Below are positions 1-10,540 of a DNA stretch of 64,000 nucleotides, in pieces. The stretch is taken from positions 161,993,937 through 162,057,936 of the forward strand of contig NC_045436.1 of NCBI RefSeq assembly GCF_002776525.5. The letters are read 5' to 3'. Both the position numbers and the translations under genes were made by a program. Position 1 is the stretch's first letter, and each line of letters begins with the position of its first letter. This stretch comes from Piliocolobus tephrosceles. Its lineage: Eukaryota > Chordata > Mammalia > Primates > Cercopithecidae. The notes under the pieces were generated by a model that was not told the origin of the DNA, did no database searches, and saw nothing but the letters and a program-made list of their open reading frames with translations.

Positions 1-198
1 AGGGCAAATCTAGACATTATGATATGGCTCAGCACTTAAAACCAAAACCAGATGTGCTCAGGCAGCAATGACTGCTACTTTACTTCTCAGTTGGTCAGTG
101 TCCAGCTCAGAAGCCAGGGACAGTGTATTGCTGCTGATAATTATAAACTTCTTCCAAATGGAATGAAAAGAAATTGTGCAATTACTCAGAGTTATTCC

Positions 199-470
199 TT
201 TTTTTTTTTTTTTTTTTTTTTTGAGACGGAGTCTTGCTCTGTCACCCAGGCTGGAGTGTAGTGGCGCAATCTTGGCTCATACAAGCTCCGCCTCCTGGGT
301 TCACGCCATTCTCCTGCCTCAGCCTCCCGAGTAGCTGGGACTACAGGCACCCACCACCACGCCTGGCTAATTTTTTGTATTTTTAGTAGAGACGGGGTTT
401 CACCGTGTTAGCCAGGATGGTCTTGATCTCCTGACTTCATGATCCGCCCTCCTCGGCCTCCCACAGTGCT
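199..470 (-). mobile_element. AluY-type element, 5'-truncated
   Basis: Antisense Alu beginning with a T tract at 199-222. It carries AluY-like bases in the right arm (caagctccgcctcctgggtt). The element's own 5' end is missing, so it stops at 470 before the usual first 30 or so bases. It is flanked by an imperfect target duplication, cagagttatt (187-196) and cagagttaat (471-480). Confidence 0.93.
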
Positions 471-604
471 CAGAGTTAATCTTTTTTGGAGAAAATGAAA
501 TAGCTTTCTATTCAAGACTCTTTAAAGAGATATTTTATGTGGGTGTGTATATGTTATATTATGACTCTTAAGTTCAATATTTAGAAATGTTCAGTTTTAT
601 GGCA

Positions 605-930
605 AGATGAATAAATCCTAGAGATCTGTTATACAACATAGTACCTATAGTTAACTATGCTATTGTACGCTTTAAAAATGTTGAGAGGAGAAATTTCATA
701 TTATTCACACATACACACACAAACACACACACAGAAAAAAAAGAGAAAAAAAAAACACAAAAGAACGCAAATATATTTTGAAGGTGATGAATACATATAG
801 TACCATGATTGTGATGATGGTATCAAGGATATAGGCATATGTCCAAACTCATCAAAATGTATATGTTTAATATGTACAATTTTTGATATATCAATTATAC
901 TTCAGTGAAGCTTTTTTTAAAAGTAGTTAT
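605..930 (+). mobile_element. L1 3'-end fragment (old L1M type)
   Basis: This stretch matches the general pattern of a mammalian L1 3' UTR as I recall it: gagatctgttatacaacata near the start, a CA-rich centre, then caaactcatcaaaatgtata and tcaattatacttcagtgaag. An A- and CA-rich stretch at about 700-760 lies inside it. The subfamily is uncertain. Confidence 0.6.
700..760. repeat. (CA)n and A-rich simple repeat
   Basis: Alternating CA dinucleotides with interruptions run to about 733, followed by A-rich sequence to about 760. Confidence 0.85.
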
Positions 931-3173
931 GCATACTCTTATTCTATACTTTTCATGTTTTCTGACTTACCAGTATGTTTACTTGCATGTTAGCTTTTAT
1001 TTGCATCTTACCTCTTAAGTAGACTAACCTGGACTTACTCACATTAACCAGCCTTAGACGCTAAGCAGGGATAGTAGCACGTGGTACATGAATGGGGGGC
1101 ACTTTGGAAAAGTTTAATGCTACAATTTTGTTTTTTGTCTGAGAACACCACCTAGTAGTAGGCATTTATTGAATACCTACTGAATTAGGTTAGATAATCA
1201 ATATTAACGGCAAGAAATTTTTAGCCTTTTTTACAATCTTGGTATTTCTTTCTATCTGCACCTTTCCATGACCCTCTACTCCACTCACCTTTTCTTTTCG
1301 TTGGAAGACACCATATTCCAATGGTATTTGTAATGTCTTTGCAGTTTTTGAGGCAGTCAGGTTACAGCTAATCTAGCAATGAACACCAGTATTTCACTGC
1401 CAAAATTGTTATGTAGTTTCCTTAGCATAGAAAAAAAAATGTTTACATTATTCTGACTTGCAAACGTAGAGAGAGCTAAAATCTACATTATATCAAGCTC
1501 TTCCTTGTTACCTAGCAAAATAGGACATTTTAGAGAGATCACCCATTAAAAAGCATCAAATGCAGTACCTGGCATAGATAAGAATTCAACAAATGTTCAT
1601 CTCTCTGCTACCTTCTCTCTTTTCTTAGTCAAACCCCTTCTATCAGGAGTCGTTTATTTGATGAGAAACAATCACTGTATGTTTTCCTCCAGTAACCGGG
1701 AAGCTCTAGACTCTTTTTGATAAAGATTTTAGTCATGTGAAGTCAGTTAATTCAGTCATTTTTTTGTTTCTTTATTTATCCGCCGTGTTTTGGTATAATG
1801 AGGATTTACTATAGCTGTTAATGCAACGTAAGTCTTCAATTTTATTATCCACCCCATCAGCATACTAGCTTTTGTGAAAACTGAAACTAAAAGTTATTTG
1901 ATAGATGTTCCATCCTCCTCAATAGTGAAGACTGGTCTGAAAATCATTTTTCAAGGAGCTGTTTCCAAAGGTTTAGAGTTCCTCCAAGCCTTGAAGAAGT
2001 TGAAAATGTTATTAAGCATTTTGATTTCTTTTCCTTTCATCTCCTGTTTAGAAATTAATGTCTTGAAAAATTGGCTGCAAATGTTAAGGTTTTTTAAAGA
2101 TATCAAATCTATTCATCTGTCTAATACAACTGCAACATGTTTAAAAGAATCAGTTCTTTGCTAGACATTTTGGCCAATCTTGGAAAGATTTTTGTCTTTG
2201 CTTTCTAGGCATTTGGATGGCTTTTATTTTCATTTTTAGCAGTAGGAAAATCAAGCACTTCAATAATTTTCTCAAATAAGCATTTCAGCATGTATCCAAT
2301 CTCTGACCTTTGTAAAGTAGCGAGGCATGGCCCCATTCCTGTGCTTCATAAAAAGAGAGGTAGAAAAACAGGCAATTCAAGTAATTGTGGAACACCCCTT
2401 CAGTTTCCTGTTTCTCCCCTCTAGGTTATATCTTCTTTTTACTGTAGAATGTATCAGTATCCATTATAAAAGGTCCTCTGGTTTATATTTTGTATGGGAT
2501 CGTTGTTGCATACAACTTCGTATAAAGCTGCAATTCAGAGACTGTCCCAGTATGTCTGCATATGGGCATACATATGGTCGATTTTCACTTTAACTTCAAA
2601 TTTCCTTGAATACATAGGCTGTGTTTATTCCCATAATGGTAGTTGAGCAATTTCTTTGCAATGGCTCAATTTCTTTCTCTCACTTCTGCATTTCCCCCCT
2701 TTCTGTCTATACAGTAGTAACTTTTCTAAAAGGCTCATTAAAAAAAAAAAAAAAAGAAAGAAAAAATTCCTTAACACCCATGAAAGCAGGCGCCAGGAAG
2801 TTTAAGTTTAGATAACAGTCCCATCACATTTGGCTGTTTGACTAGAGCTGGCTGCGTAAATAGAATGGAATGTGGTGTTATGATTCCCTTGCTCAAGTGT
2901 GCATTGATGGTCTGGGATGTGCCTCTCCATCCATTTCTACTTCCTGACTGCCAGGATGTGCTCGGTGCTCTGAAGCGGCACAATCAGCCTTCAATTGAGA
3001 CATACAGTCTACATGGAAGGGCATCAGGCAGTTACTCTGCATTGGTTATCTGCTTCATCTGGTCATTTATTTAGTTTCAATAGCTATTGTTAGTACAGTT
3101 ATGTTTTACCAACTGTTTGTTATCTTCTACCTACCTTTGATTTTCAGAGGTGATTTTTATGAGTGAGATTCCT
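931..3173. other. PPARGC1A: Intronic sequence without recognised feature
   Basis: Mostly unique AT-rich sequence. It contains a poly(A) run near 2740-2757 and a possible MIR-like scrap near 1566-1600. The short open frames around 1874-2983 have no recognisable domain or splice context. Confidence 0.6.
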
Positions 3174-3215
3174 GCAAACATGTAGCGGCAAACATGTAGC
3201 TGCAAACATGTAGCT
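3174..3215. repeat. 14-bp tandem repeat, three copies
   Basis: Three head-to-tail copies of gcaaacatgtagc(g/t) at 3174-3187, 3188-3201 and 3202-3215. The last two are identical and the first differs at its final base. Confidence 0.95.
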
Positions 3216-3292
3216 ACTTCTTACACTTCAATCTGTAAAAACAAATTATGGAAATCTTTGTTTCTTCACTCAACTGAGCTCCCTAAGCAACG

Positions 3293-3322
3293 TTTTTTTG
3301 TTTGTTTGTTTGTTTTTGTTTT
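3293..3322. repeat. (TTTG)n microsatellite
   Basis: A run of T followed by several tttg units and a t-rich end. Confidence 0.9.
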
Positions 3323-3469
3323 CTATAATAAAGCATCAAATCTAACTTTCCTTCTTTGTGTCGGATAGTCTTACAGAATAAGGACCACACTTAGGCATCT
3401 CTGATGTAATGAAGGGAATGGGATGAGTGTTCATAATGATTGATTGATTTGTAACTGATTGATTTTACA

Positions 3470-4680
3470 ACAGATATTCATTGATAGTCTGTTATGTTTC
3501 GATGCTTTATTTAAAACACAGTAGTGAAGAGAACAGATATGATCTCTACTGTCATGAAGCTTTTATTATCCTGGGGAGGTGGACATTAAACAGTGGATAA
3601 ACTATTAATTACAATTGGAAAGGAGAGTTTTCCATAAGAGCAACTAATAGGAATTCTGACCTTATTGCAAGTCTCAGAAAAAATGTGATTGTTGAGCTTA
3701 AGGTTGTTGTAGACAGTGTGTGTATGTGAGAGGCTTGGGAGTTCTGCAGTGTGAATAGGGTGTTCCAGTAGCAGGGAAAGAGCGTGTGCAAAAGCCTTGG
3801 GAAGGAAGGTGCACCATATATACTAGACTAATAGAAGCTCAGTGTGGCTGGGAAAGAGAGTCACAGAAAGAATGCGATATGAGAGATAAAGCCCGTGATG
3901 ACAACAGGTCCAGACCACACAGGGCCTTGTAGGTCTTGTTAACGATTTAGATCTTTCGTTAAACGTTGTGAGAAGCCTTTGGAATGTTTTATAAGTTAAT
4001 AGACATCATTGGATTCCTGTTTTCTTAGCAAAGACTATCCTAACAATGATGGAAGAATAGATTGGAGAAGAATAAACATGGACACAGATCCAAATTAAGA
4101 GATTTTTTGTTATACTAGTCTAGAACGAGAAGCTGGAAGCTTGGCTTAGGACACATGGAATAAAGAAAATAGGTTACAGAGAGATTTAGGAGAAATAAAT
4201 CAATAGGATTTGATGAGTAGTTAGACACATGGAGAGGACCAAGAGAAAGGAGTAAAGGGAGGTACTTAAATTTCTTCCTAAATAACTGGCTGGATGGTGT
4301 TCATTTCACTAATACAAGAACACTGGGAAAGAACCAAATGGGGAGAGAGCAAGGCCGGAGGGTTTGGCTTCGGTAAGGTTGGTGTAGTGTGAGGCTCCTC
4401 AGGCCCAACCAACCTGAAATGTCAAGTAAATAGTTGATTATTTGCACCTGAGGCTCAGGTGGACATAAGGATTACTTTCCTAATAAAAAATAGAGGCAAG
4501 AATGTTATATATGGTAGAATAAGACCAGACATTGGTAAGCTTATCATCCAGGAAGATATAGGGTCTGTGAATTGTTCAGTTACATTTCACAAATGCTTGT
4601 TGGGTGCCTACTTCTTACCAGATTCTTGGCCAAACACTAGGCATAAGAAAATGAAAACCATTCAGTAAATAAGACAGGGC
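3470..4680 (+). mobile_element. Old L2-type LINE 3'-region fragments
   Basis: Diverged sequence follows the order of an ancient mammalian repeat that I associate with L2. It has an opening like the common 'ttcattgagcacctactatg' motif, then phrases resembling gtgcaaaagccttgggaagg and cagggccttgtaggtcttgt, and an L2-like end near 4575-4680. The same family recurs at 29150, 46601 and 50640. Family name is from memory, and the edges are approximate. Confidence 0.55.
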
Positions 4681-5244
4681 ATCTTTTTGCTTTCAGCCCG
4701 AATTATTCTTTTCATCACCCAAGACCAGGGACTCTCAGTACATCCAAAGAAAACTCTTGGGCAAGCTAAGTCTGTACCTCAGTTCTCTGCTTCTAGTCTT
4801 TGCTTCAACCCAACTTAAATCTCTGCAAACTTAAATTCATTTTATCTTTGTTTGTCCTTAGTATACAAACTAGTTGGTGAGCACATTCTTTATATTAACT
4901 CCTTATGTTCTTAAAACTTTGAGAGACATCATAACTCTGGCCTTATCTTCTTGGAACAAGAGATGTAGGATTGCTTCCTACACTAAGAATGCATTGCTGT
5001 GCTTTAAAAAAAAGAATTTATCCTCAGGCTATAAAATATTATTCCTGTATTTTGTAGGTTATAAATTACTGATGACTTTCAGATTATGATGATATTGACT
5101 CCACTTGTGAAAATTAGGCCACACCCCTCTAGTCTATTCCTAAAATAAGACTAGATTTATTGGCAAAGTGAAATTTATAGCCTCTTTTATTTAGCTCTTA
5201 TTCTTCGGAGACTCATGACTTTAAATGGCCTACATTTTAAGACT
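4681..5244. other. PPARGC1A: Intronic sequence, nothing recognised
   Basis: Unique AT-rich sequence with no repeat or coding signature that I can identify. Confidence 0.5.
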
Positions 5245-5438
5245 TTATTTCTTAAATTATTGTCTTTGGACCACCTGCATCAAAATCGCTGGGGTGTGCT
5301 TGTTAAAAATAAAGGTTGTAGAACCTTATCTCACATGTTTTTTTTAGTACAACTGGGATAAAGCCCAATACTTTGCATTTTTAACCAGCACCCCAAGTAA
5401 TTTTTATTTATAGTAGAGTTTAAGAACCACTCTTTTGA
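5245..5438. mobile_element. MER5-type hAT (Charlie) DNA transposon fossil
   Basis: Contains the MER5-like pattern 'ggaccacctgcatcaaaatc', 'tttgcatttttaaccagcac' and a terminal 'gtttaagaaccactctt', which resembles the MER5 terminal inverted repeat. Strongly diverged and interrupted by a T run. Confidence 0.6.
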
Positions 5439-5846
5439 GGACGTCAGAATTTGTTCATCTCATTATTAGAATTCTGAGTTAACGAGAAATGTAATAGTTT
5501 TTAAGCCAGGTCAGTTTCATAACAATTTTGATTAGTAATCAAGTCACAAATGTTCAAATATTTAATAGCAATTGTTCCATGATTTTTAAAAAGAGTGCAT
5601 TATACAGACTTCTTTTCTAACACATCAAATTCATCTGAGAGTAGAACAGAGACATACAGGAAAGGTAGAAAAGAGTGGAGGTGAAGAGAAGAATGTATGT
5701 GAGTGAAAAGAGATTGATACTGAAGAAATGGGAATTAACACTTGGTTCAAATGTAGTCTTTCCTTCCATTGTAGTGTATGTTTTGCTCTAATTGCCATGC
5801 TCAATGGGGTTTCTTATGCATGATTATACATTTATGAATGTTTTTA
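5439..5846. other. PPARGC1A: Intronic sequence, nothing recognised
   Basis: AT-rich sequence without a repeat or coding signature that I recognise. Confidence 0.5.
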
Positions 5847-5860
5847 GAGGGTTAGCTTTT

Positions 5861-6153
5861 TTTTTTTTTTTTTTTTTTTTTTGAGTTGGGGTCTCACTCT
5901 GTCGCCCATGCAGGGGCACAATCTCGTCTCACTGCAACCTCTGCCTCCTGGGTTCAAGCAATTCTCTGCCTCAGCCTCCTGAGTAGCTGGGATTACAGGT
6001 GCCCACCACCATGCCTGGCTGATTTTTGTATTTTTAGTAGAGATGGGCTTTCACCATCTTGGCCAGGCTGGTCTTGAGCTCCTGACCTCATGAACCACCC
6101 GTCTCGACCTCCCAAAGTGCTGGGATTACAGATGTGAGCCACAGTGCCCAGCT
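5861..6153 (-). mobile_element. AluS-type element next to the exon 11 acceptor
   Basis: Full-length antisense Alu with a T tract, both monomers and the terminal acagtgcccagct. It is flanked by a target duplication of gagggttagctttt at 5847-5860 and 6154-6167. Its right edge is only 62 bases before the first coding base of the next exon. Confidence 0.95.
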
Positions 6154-6215
6154 GAGGGTTAGCTTTTTTCCCATCTCCAGAACCAGCAAAACTCTCTCCT
6201 TCCTTCCCCCCATAG

Positions 6216-6337
6216 GAAGAGCGCCGTGTGATTTATGTTGGTAAAATCAGACCTGACACAACACGGACAGAACTGAGGGACCGTTTTGAAGTTTTTGGTG
6301 AAATTGAGGAGTGCACAGTAAATCTGCGGGATGATGG
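6216..6337 (+). CDS. PPARGC1A: PPARGC1A coding exon 11: first half of the RRM domain of PGC-1alpha
   Basis: PGC-1alpha is a nuclear coactivator of PPARgamma, ERRalpha, NRF1 and other factors. It drives mitochondrial biogenesis, gluconeogenesis and thermogenesis, and its C-terminus couples transcription to RNA processing. This 122-bp exon starts in phase 0 after the AG at 6214-6215 and ends two bases into a glycine codon, before the donor gtgaga. It encodes 40 residues beginning Glu-Glu-Arg-Arg. The RNP2 motif VIYVGKI lies at residues 5-11, followed by the first helix and the strand that ends in NLRDD. By memory of the 798-residue human protein this starts at about residue 674. The upstream activation, nuclear-receptor-binding and RS regions lie outside the window. 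The frame is intact. Confidence 0.97.
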
Positions 6338-6682
6338 GTGAGAATCTTCAAGATTATTTCTTGTTTAGAAGTTGATGCATGTAAAAAATTATGGCCATAA
6401 GATTACTGGGATGGGAGTTGCCGATGTAAGTGCTTTGACAGATAACATGTTGAGTTCAGAACCTTATTTATTTTCTTTCATCCCTATTTATTAATCTTTC
6501 TAGTTGAGATTTCCTGTCCCAGAAATAAGTATTTAGCTGCTTGACAGGACAATCACACTGATAAATGGATGCAGTGGCTTAGACGTTGGCACCGGAGAAG
6601 TCTCACAAAATAGAGAGGGTTACAGTCCCGTATGCTAATACTTCTTAACCAGCTTTGAGCTTCTCTTCTTTGTCCATTTCAG
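6338..6682 (+). other. PPARGC1A: PPARGC1A intron 11
   Basis: A short 345-bp intron with donor GTGAGA at 6338 and a pyrimidine-rich acceptor ending in AG at 6681-6682. It holds no repeat that I recognise. Confidence 0.95.
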
Positions 6683-6834
6683 AGACAGCTATGGTTTCAT
6701 TACCTACCGTTATACCTGTGATGCTTTTGCTGCTCTTGAAAATGGATACACTTTGCGCAGGTCGAACGAAACTGACTTCGAGCTGTACTTTTGTGGACGC
6801 AAGCAATTTTTCAAGTCTAACTATGCAGACCTAG
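6683..6834 (+). CDS. PPARGC1A: PPARGC1A coding exon 12: second half of the RRM domain
   Basis: A 152-bp exon. Its first base completes the glycine codon begun in the previous exon, and its last base opens the aspartate codon finished in the next. It begins with the RNP1 motif of the RRM (DSYGFITY, with the aromatic residues Tyr, Phe and Tyr that stack on RNA bases). It continues through the second helix (CDAFAALENGYTL) and the last strands (ELYFCGRKQFF), ending in SNYADL. The RRM fold is therefore complete across the two exons. This domain with the upstream RS region is known to bind RNA-processing factors. No stop or frameshift is present, and the donor is gtatgg. Confidence 0.97.
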
Positions 6835-7071
6835 GTATGGATTTTTTTGTATGTGGAATGAGGAATCCATAATGTAGAGCTCAAGATGGAAGCAAACATA
6901 ATCCGTTGGTATCTTGGGTTGAACCATCACTTTATTTTACTAAAAGGAATGTTTGAATACAGATTTTTAAGAAAAATGTATAAGACAGTTTCAGAAGAAA
7001 GGGGCTTAGGTTTTGGCAAGAAAGGACAGAAGTAAATTCTTTGTACTGTCTACTCAGGTGCTGAAAATTGT

Positions 7072-7372
7072 GGTAGGTATGTATGTGGATATTGTGTGTT
7101 TCTACATGTGTTCATGATTTCTGTATGTGCGTTGTGTGTGCATGCAGCTTTATATTTTGTGAGTGCATGTATTGTGTATATCTGTGTGGATATTGTGTGC
7201 GTGTGTGTGTGTTTGAATATTAAACGTGTATGTGTGTGGTATTGTGCTTTGTGTGTGCATGTGTTGTGCAGATGTGTGTGGCCATGTGTTTACGTGTGTG
7301 TATGTAGGTAGGTATTGTATGTGTCTACATGTGTTTATGATTTGTGTGCGTGCGTGCGTGCGTGTGTGTGTG
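7072..7372. repeat. TG-rich interrupted microsatellite with higher-order duplication
   Basis: A long stretch of GT, GTAT and GTGC units with interruptions. The phrase 'tctacatgtgt(t)catgattt' recurs with one change at both ends (about 7101-7120 and 7324-7342), so the array has an internal duplication of over 200 bp. Confidence 0.85.
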
Positions 7373-7597
7373 CAACCTGCTTTTGCTTTCCAGGCCTACC
7401 GTGAATCCTTTCATGAACCATAGCATTGCCATCATTGTTTCATGGAACAGAATATGCAAAAGTCTCGTATTTTTCTTATTATTTCACAGACACTTAGAAA
7501 TATCATTATTTTCTATGAACTACAACTAGAGAGAAGAAAATTAAATTTGATATACTAAATCACACTATGCTTTCTTTAAAAAAAGAAAAGAAACACC

Positions 7598-7740
7598 TGT
7601 TATTTGTTGAGTGCTTCCATATGCCAGACACAGCGCCAGGAGTTTTGAAAGCATTTTCCATTTAAGTACTAGAACTATTGTAGGAGATGTATATTATTAT
7701 TATCATCCCCATTTTACAGATAACGAAACTGAAGCATACA
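7598..7740 (-). mobile_element. MIR SINE fossil
   Basis: MIR in reverse orientation: 'tgagtgcttccatatgccag' at one end and 'tcatccccattttacagata' at the other, the usual MIR core order. Confidence 0.8.
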
Positions 7741-8121
7741 TAATATTAATTTTTCCTGTTATAAAAGCTGTATAGACTCAAGGGGTAAAATGTGGAAAGT
7801 ATAAAAAGTATTAAGAAAAAACTTAAAATCTTGCATCAGCCTGTCATCTGAGAATAACCACTATTACCAATGAAGTGTTTTGCCTTCCAGTATTTTGTCT
7901 CAGCATGTCTAATTTCATATATTTGAATTTATATATATATATTTATATTTATGTAAACTTCCAAATTCTACTTTTCTCAATTAATATATAAATTCATGTT
8001 CTGCTGTGACTCATGAGATTAAAAATAATTTATTAACATACTTTAATGGTTGCACAGTATTTTGCTGAGTGAATAGTACCATTATATTTAGTCATTACAT
8101 TATAGCCAAATATTTAATTTT
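7741..8121. other. PPARGC1A: AT-rich intronic sequence, possibly an old L1 fragment
   Basis: Sequence on both sides of the next Alu ('ggttgcacagtattttgctg' before, 'gttataaataatgctaaaat' after) resembles a common old L1 3' region. This is a weak match from memory. Confidence 0.3.
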
Positions 8122-8420
8122 TTTTTTTTTTTTTTTTGAGATGGAGTCTTGCTCTGACACCCAGGCTGGAGTGCGGTGGCACGATCTCGGCGCACTGCAA
8201 GCTCCGCCTCCCAGGTTCACATCATTCTCCTGCCTCAGCCTCCCGAATAGCTGGGACTACAGGCGCCACCTGCCACCACACCCAGCTCTTTTTGTATTTT
8301 TAGTAGAGACGGGGTTTCACCGTGTTAGCCAGGATGGTCTCGATCTCCTGACCTCATGATCCGCCCGCCTTGGCCTCCCAAAGTGCTGGGATTACAGGCG
8401 TGGGCAACCGTGCCCAGCCC
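8122..8420 (-). mobile_element. AluY-type element
   Basis: Full-length antisense Alu with a T tract and the AluY-like segment caagctccgcctcccaggtt. It is flanked by a short atttaatttt duplication at about 8112-8121 and 8423-8432. Confidence 0.94.
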
Positions 8421-9319
8421 ACATTTAATTTTTAATTTTTTAATGTTATAAATAATGCTAAAATGGATATCTTAATTTCCTTTTCAATTTTAATTTTGTT
8501 CCTTTGCATGTCATTCCCCATCTAATGTGTGCATTGTAAGCTTTTAAATTCTTTGAGGAAGGAAAGTGGCAAATGTCTTGTGGATATGACATAGTTATTT
8601 TAAATTTATGTGTAATATTTATCGTGGAATTAACATATAAATCTAGTCCTCAGCATTATTAGATATCTATATGCATTTTCTCTGGGTTGGTATAAAGAAG
8701 GAAACAAATACCAAATACAGGGTTTTTTTTTCTTCTGTCCAGCGAAGGGATGTCTTCCTAGAGTAATTGATACAGGTGATGTGCATTGTTCAGAGGGAAT
8801 ATGCTATAATTCACTCCACAAGCTAAATAGATAGTGGGAAGCAGGGGAGAGGCAGCTGACTATTAGAGAGATAGTGGGCTAGGGATGAAAATATAGAATG
8901 TGGCAAGTCATTTGTTCAAATGTTGGCTGATAAAAACAGTCAAGACGGATTGAAGTCTTGAGTTGATTTGACTTATTTTCTTCAGTGATGAAGGCCAGGG
9001 TGTTTCTAGTCTCTCAAAACATCTAGAGTTTAAAATAAGCTACCTAGAGGGGCCTTTAGATCATGATTCATCACTGGTAGAGGGAGGATTGGATGGTATT
9101 TCCAAATTGAACTGGAGCCTCCCTGAAATATTTCTAAGAAGAATGCTTCTTCTCTCGTTATCTCCCTGCCTAGCCGGCAGCAATAGAAACTTTGCCATTG
9201 CTAAGCTTGCTCTGTATTTTCTGAAAAGTATGTTTGATGTGCATTGTAGTAGCATGGATTTTTCCAATTCCCTTGAACTCTACGATGGCACAAAGGTAGT
9301 TTTTTCCCCAGCTCCAGCA
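8421..9319. other. PPARGC1A: Intronic sequence, nothing recognised
   Basis: Unique AT-rich sequence after the possible L1 scrap at its left edge. Overlapping short open frames on both strands near 9061-9398 show no domain. Confidence 0.5.
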
Positions 9320-9535
9320 TTGTATAGTTCGAAGAGGCCAGGCTTTGGAATCCTGCAGACTTGGGATTGAAATCTGACTTAACACTGCCATTGGGCAAAC
9401 AATTCGACCCCTTCAGTTCTGCTTCTTCATTTGTAAAATACCATATAGTGTTATTGTGAAGATTAAATAAATGTTTGTGATACTATTAGCACAGTGTCTG
9501 GCATAACATAGGCGCTCAATAAATAGTGGCTATGA
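9320..9535 (+). mobile_element. MIR SINE, near full length
   Basis: Forward MIR order: a tRNA-like head ending near 'ctttggaatcctgcagactt', the core 'tcttcatttgtaaaataccat', and the tail 'cataggcgctcaataaatag'. Confidence 0.87.
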
Positions 9536-9967
9536 TTACAATTTAAAATGATGGGAATGAGAAGTTAGAAGTGTAAAGTCATTTGAAAATGGAAGAATCA
9601 ACTCTAGGAATCATCCTTGGGACTCAAAAAGTGTTTCATATGTCTTGTCTTTGTTCCCTGAAGAATTCAGATATTCTTGTGCTCACCATATTTATTGTTC
9701 ATGCATGCTTCAGGGCATAAGAATATGCTGGACTCAGGGATTAGGAGCTTACACATCCGTCACAATAGTAAACAAAAATGATGTGACACAGATTAATTTT
9801 ACCAAGACAGGAAAGTTACCTATCATTCTAGATAGATTTAATCAATGTTCTTTCTGTTTACTTGCTCCCCAAAATTAAGTTAGCTTATATATCCTGTTTC
9901 TCTACTACTGAAACTATGTAATGGTGTCAACAATATTGTCAGAGCAAAACATAACGATTTCAGCTAC

Positions 9968-10090
9968 TATTTATGACCCAGTTTTATAAATGAGAGTGAG
10001 AGATTAAAATGACTTGATCAAGATTAAAACAGTGAAGCCAAGATTTAAGTTCTAGTTGCCATGAATCTGTAGTCTGTGTCTTTCAGTTTA
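9968..10090 (-). mobile_element. MIR SINE fragment
   Basis: Reverse-orientation MIR core: 'cagttttataaatgagagtg' then 'gacttgatcaagattaaaac' and an end near the tRNA-like head. Diverged. Confidence 0.65.
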
Positions 10091-10454
10091 CTGTCTTAGA
10101 AGCAAATGGATCTTTCTAAAGACCTCAATAAAAAGAAAATCAAAGGTGAAAGACATAGAGAAATTAAAGTAGGACTACAGGATCCAAAGAGAAAGATGGG
10201 TCAGTATTATGAATGTAATAGTTTTGATTAGGAATGAGTTATGTTATATAACTTAAACATTTAAAAAAATATAAATGACACATACATTATAAATTGTTTA
10301 TTAACTGAAATAAATGTATCATATTATCAGTATTCTTGATTACATATGTAACTTTATGTATTCCTTTGCCATTCATTGATAAATCATTCCCACATCCCAA
10401 TATAAATATTTTCAACCATGGTTTTAATAATATTTTGGTGTTTGAGATTAGTAT

Positions 10455-10540
10455 ATTTCTTCAACAAATATTAATTTGAGTACCTCCTTGGCGCCAACAG
10501 TTTTCCAGGTGCTGGAAATATAAGTGTGATGTGATTTGTT
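10455..10540 (+). mobile_element. L2 3'-end fragment
   Basis: 'tatttcttcaacaaatatta' followed by 'ttttccaggtgctggaaata', the standard L2 3'-end order. Confidence 0.7.

Larger units (their letters stand above)
1..6215 (+). other. PPARGC1A: PPARGC1A intron (numbered 10 in the 13-exon human transcript), 3' part
   Basis: The window opens inside an intron whose 5' end lies outside it. It ends at a strong acceptor: a pyrimidine-rich run (about 6191-6211) followed by the AG at 6214-6215. The intron holds an antisense AluY, an L1 3' end, an old L2-like fragment, a MER5 element and a second antisense Alu just before the acceptor. No open reading frame in it has splice sites or a domain I recognise. 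Intron numbering is from memory of the human gene. Confidence 0.85.

Noticed and set aside
3174..3215. CRISPR-like short repeats
   Set aside because: Directly abutting 14-bp units without spacers in a primate intron are a minisatellite.
7096..7423. Overlapping Cys/Val-rich open frames
   Set aside because: Translation of the TG-rich array. All frames of such an array tend to be open.
8069..8359. 96-codon open frame
   Set aside because: Mostly antisense Alu sequence. Frames at 5886-6077, 22120-22308, 27851-28114, 28535-28801, 35159-35401 and 41039-41327 are rejected for the same reason.
9061..9398. Overlapping open frames on both strands in intron 12
   Set aside because: No domain, and part of the region is a MIR element.
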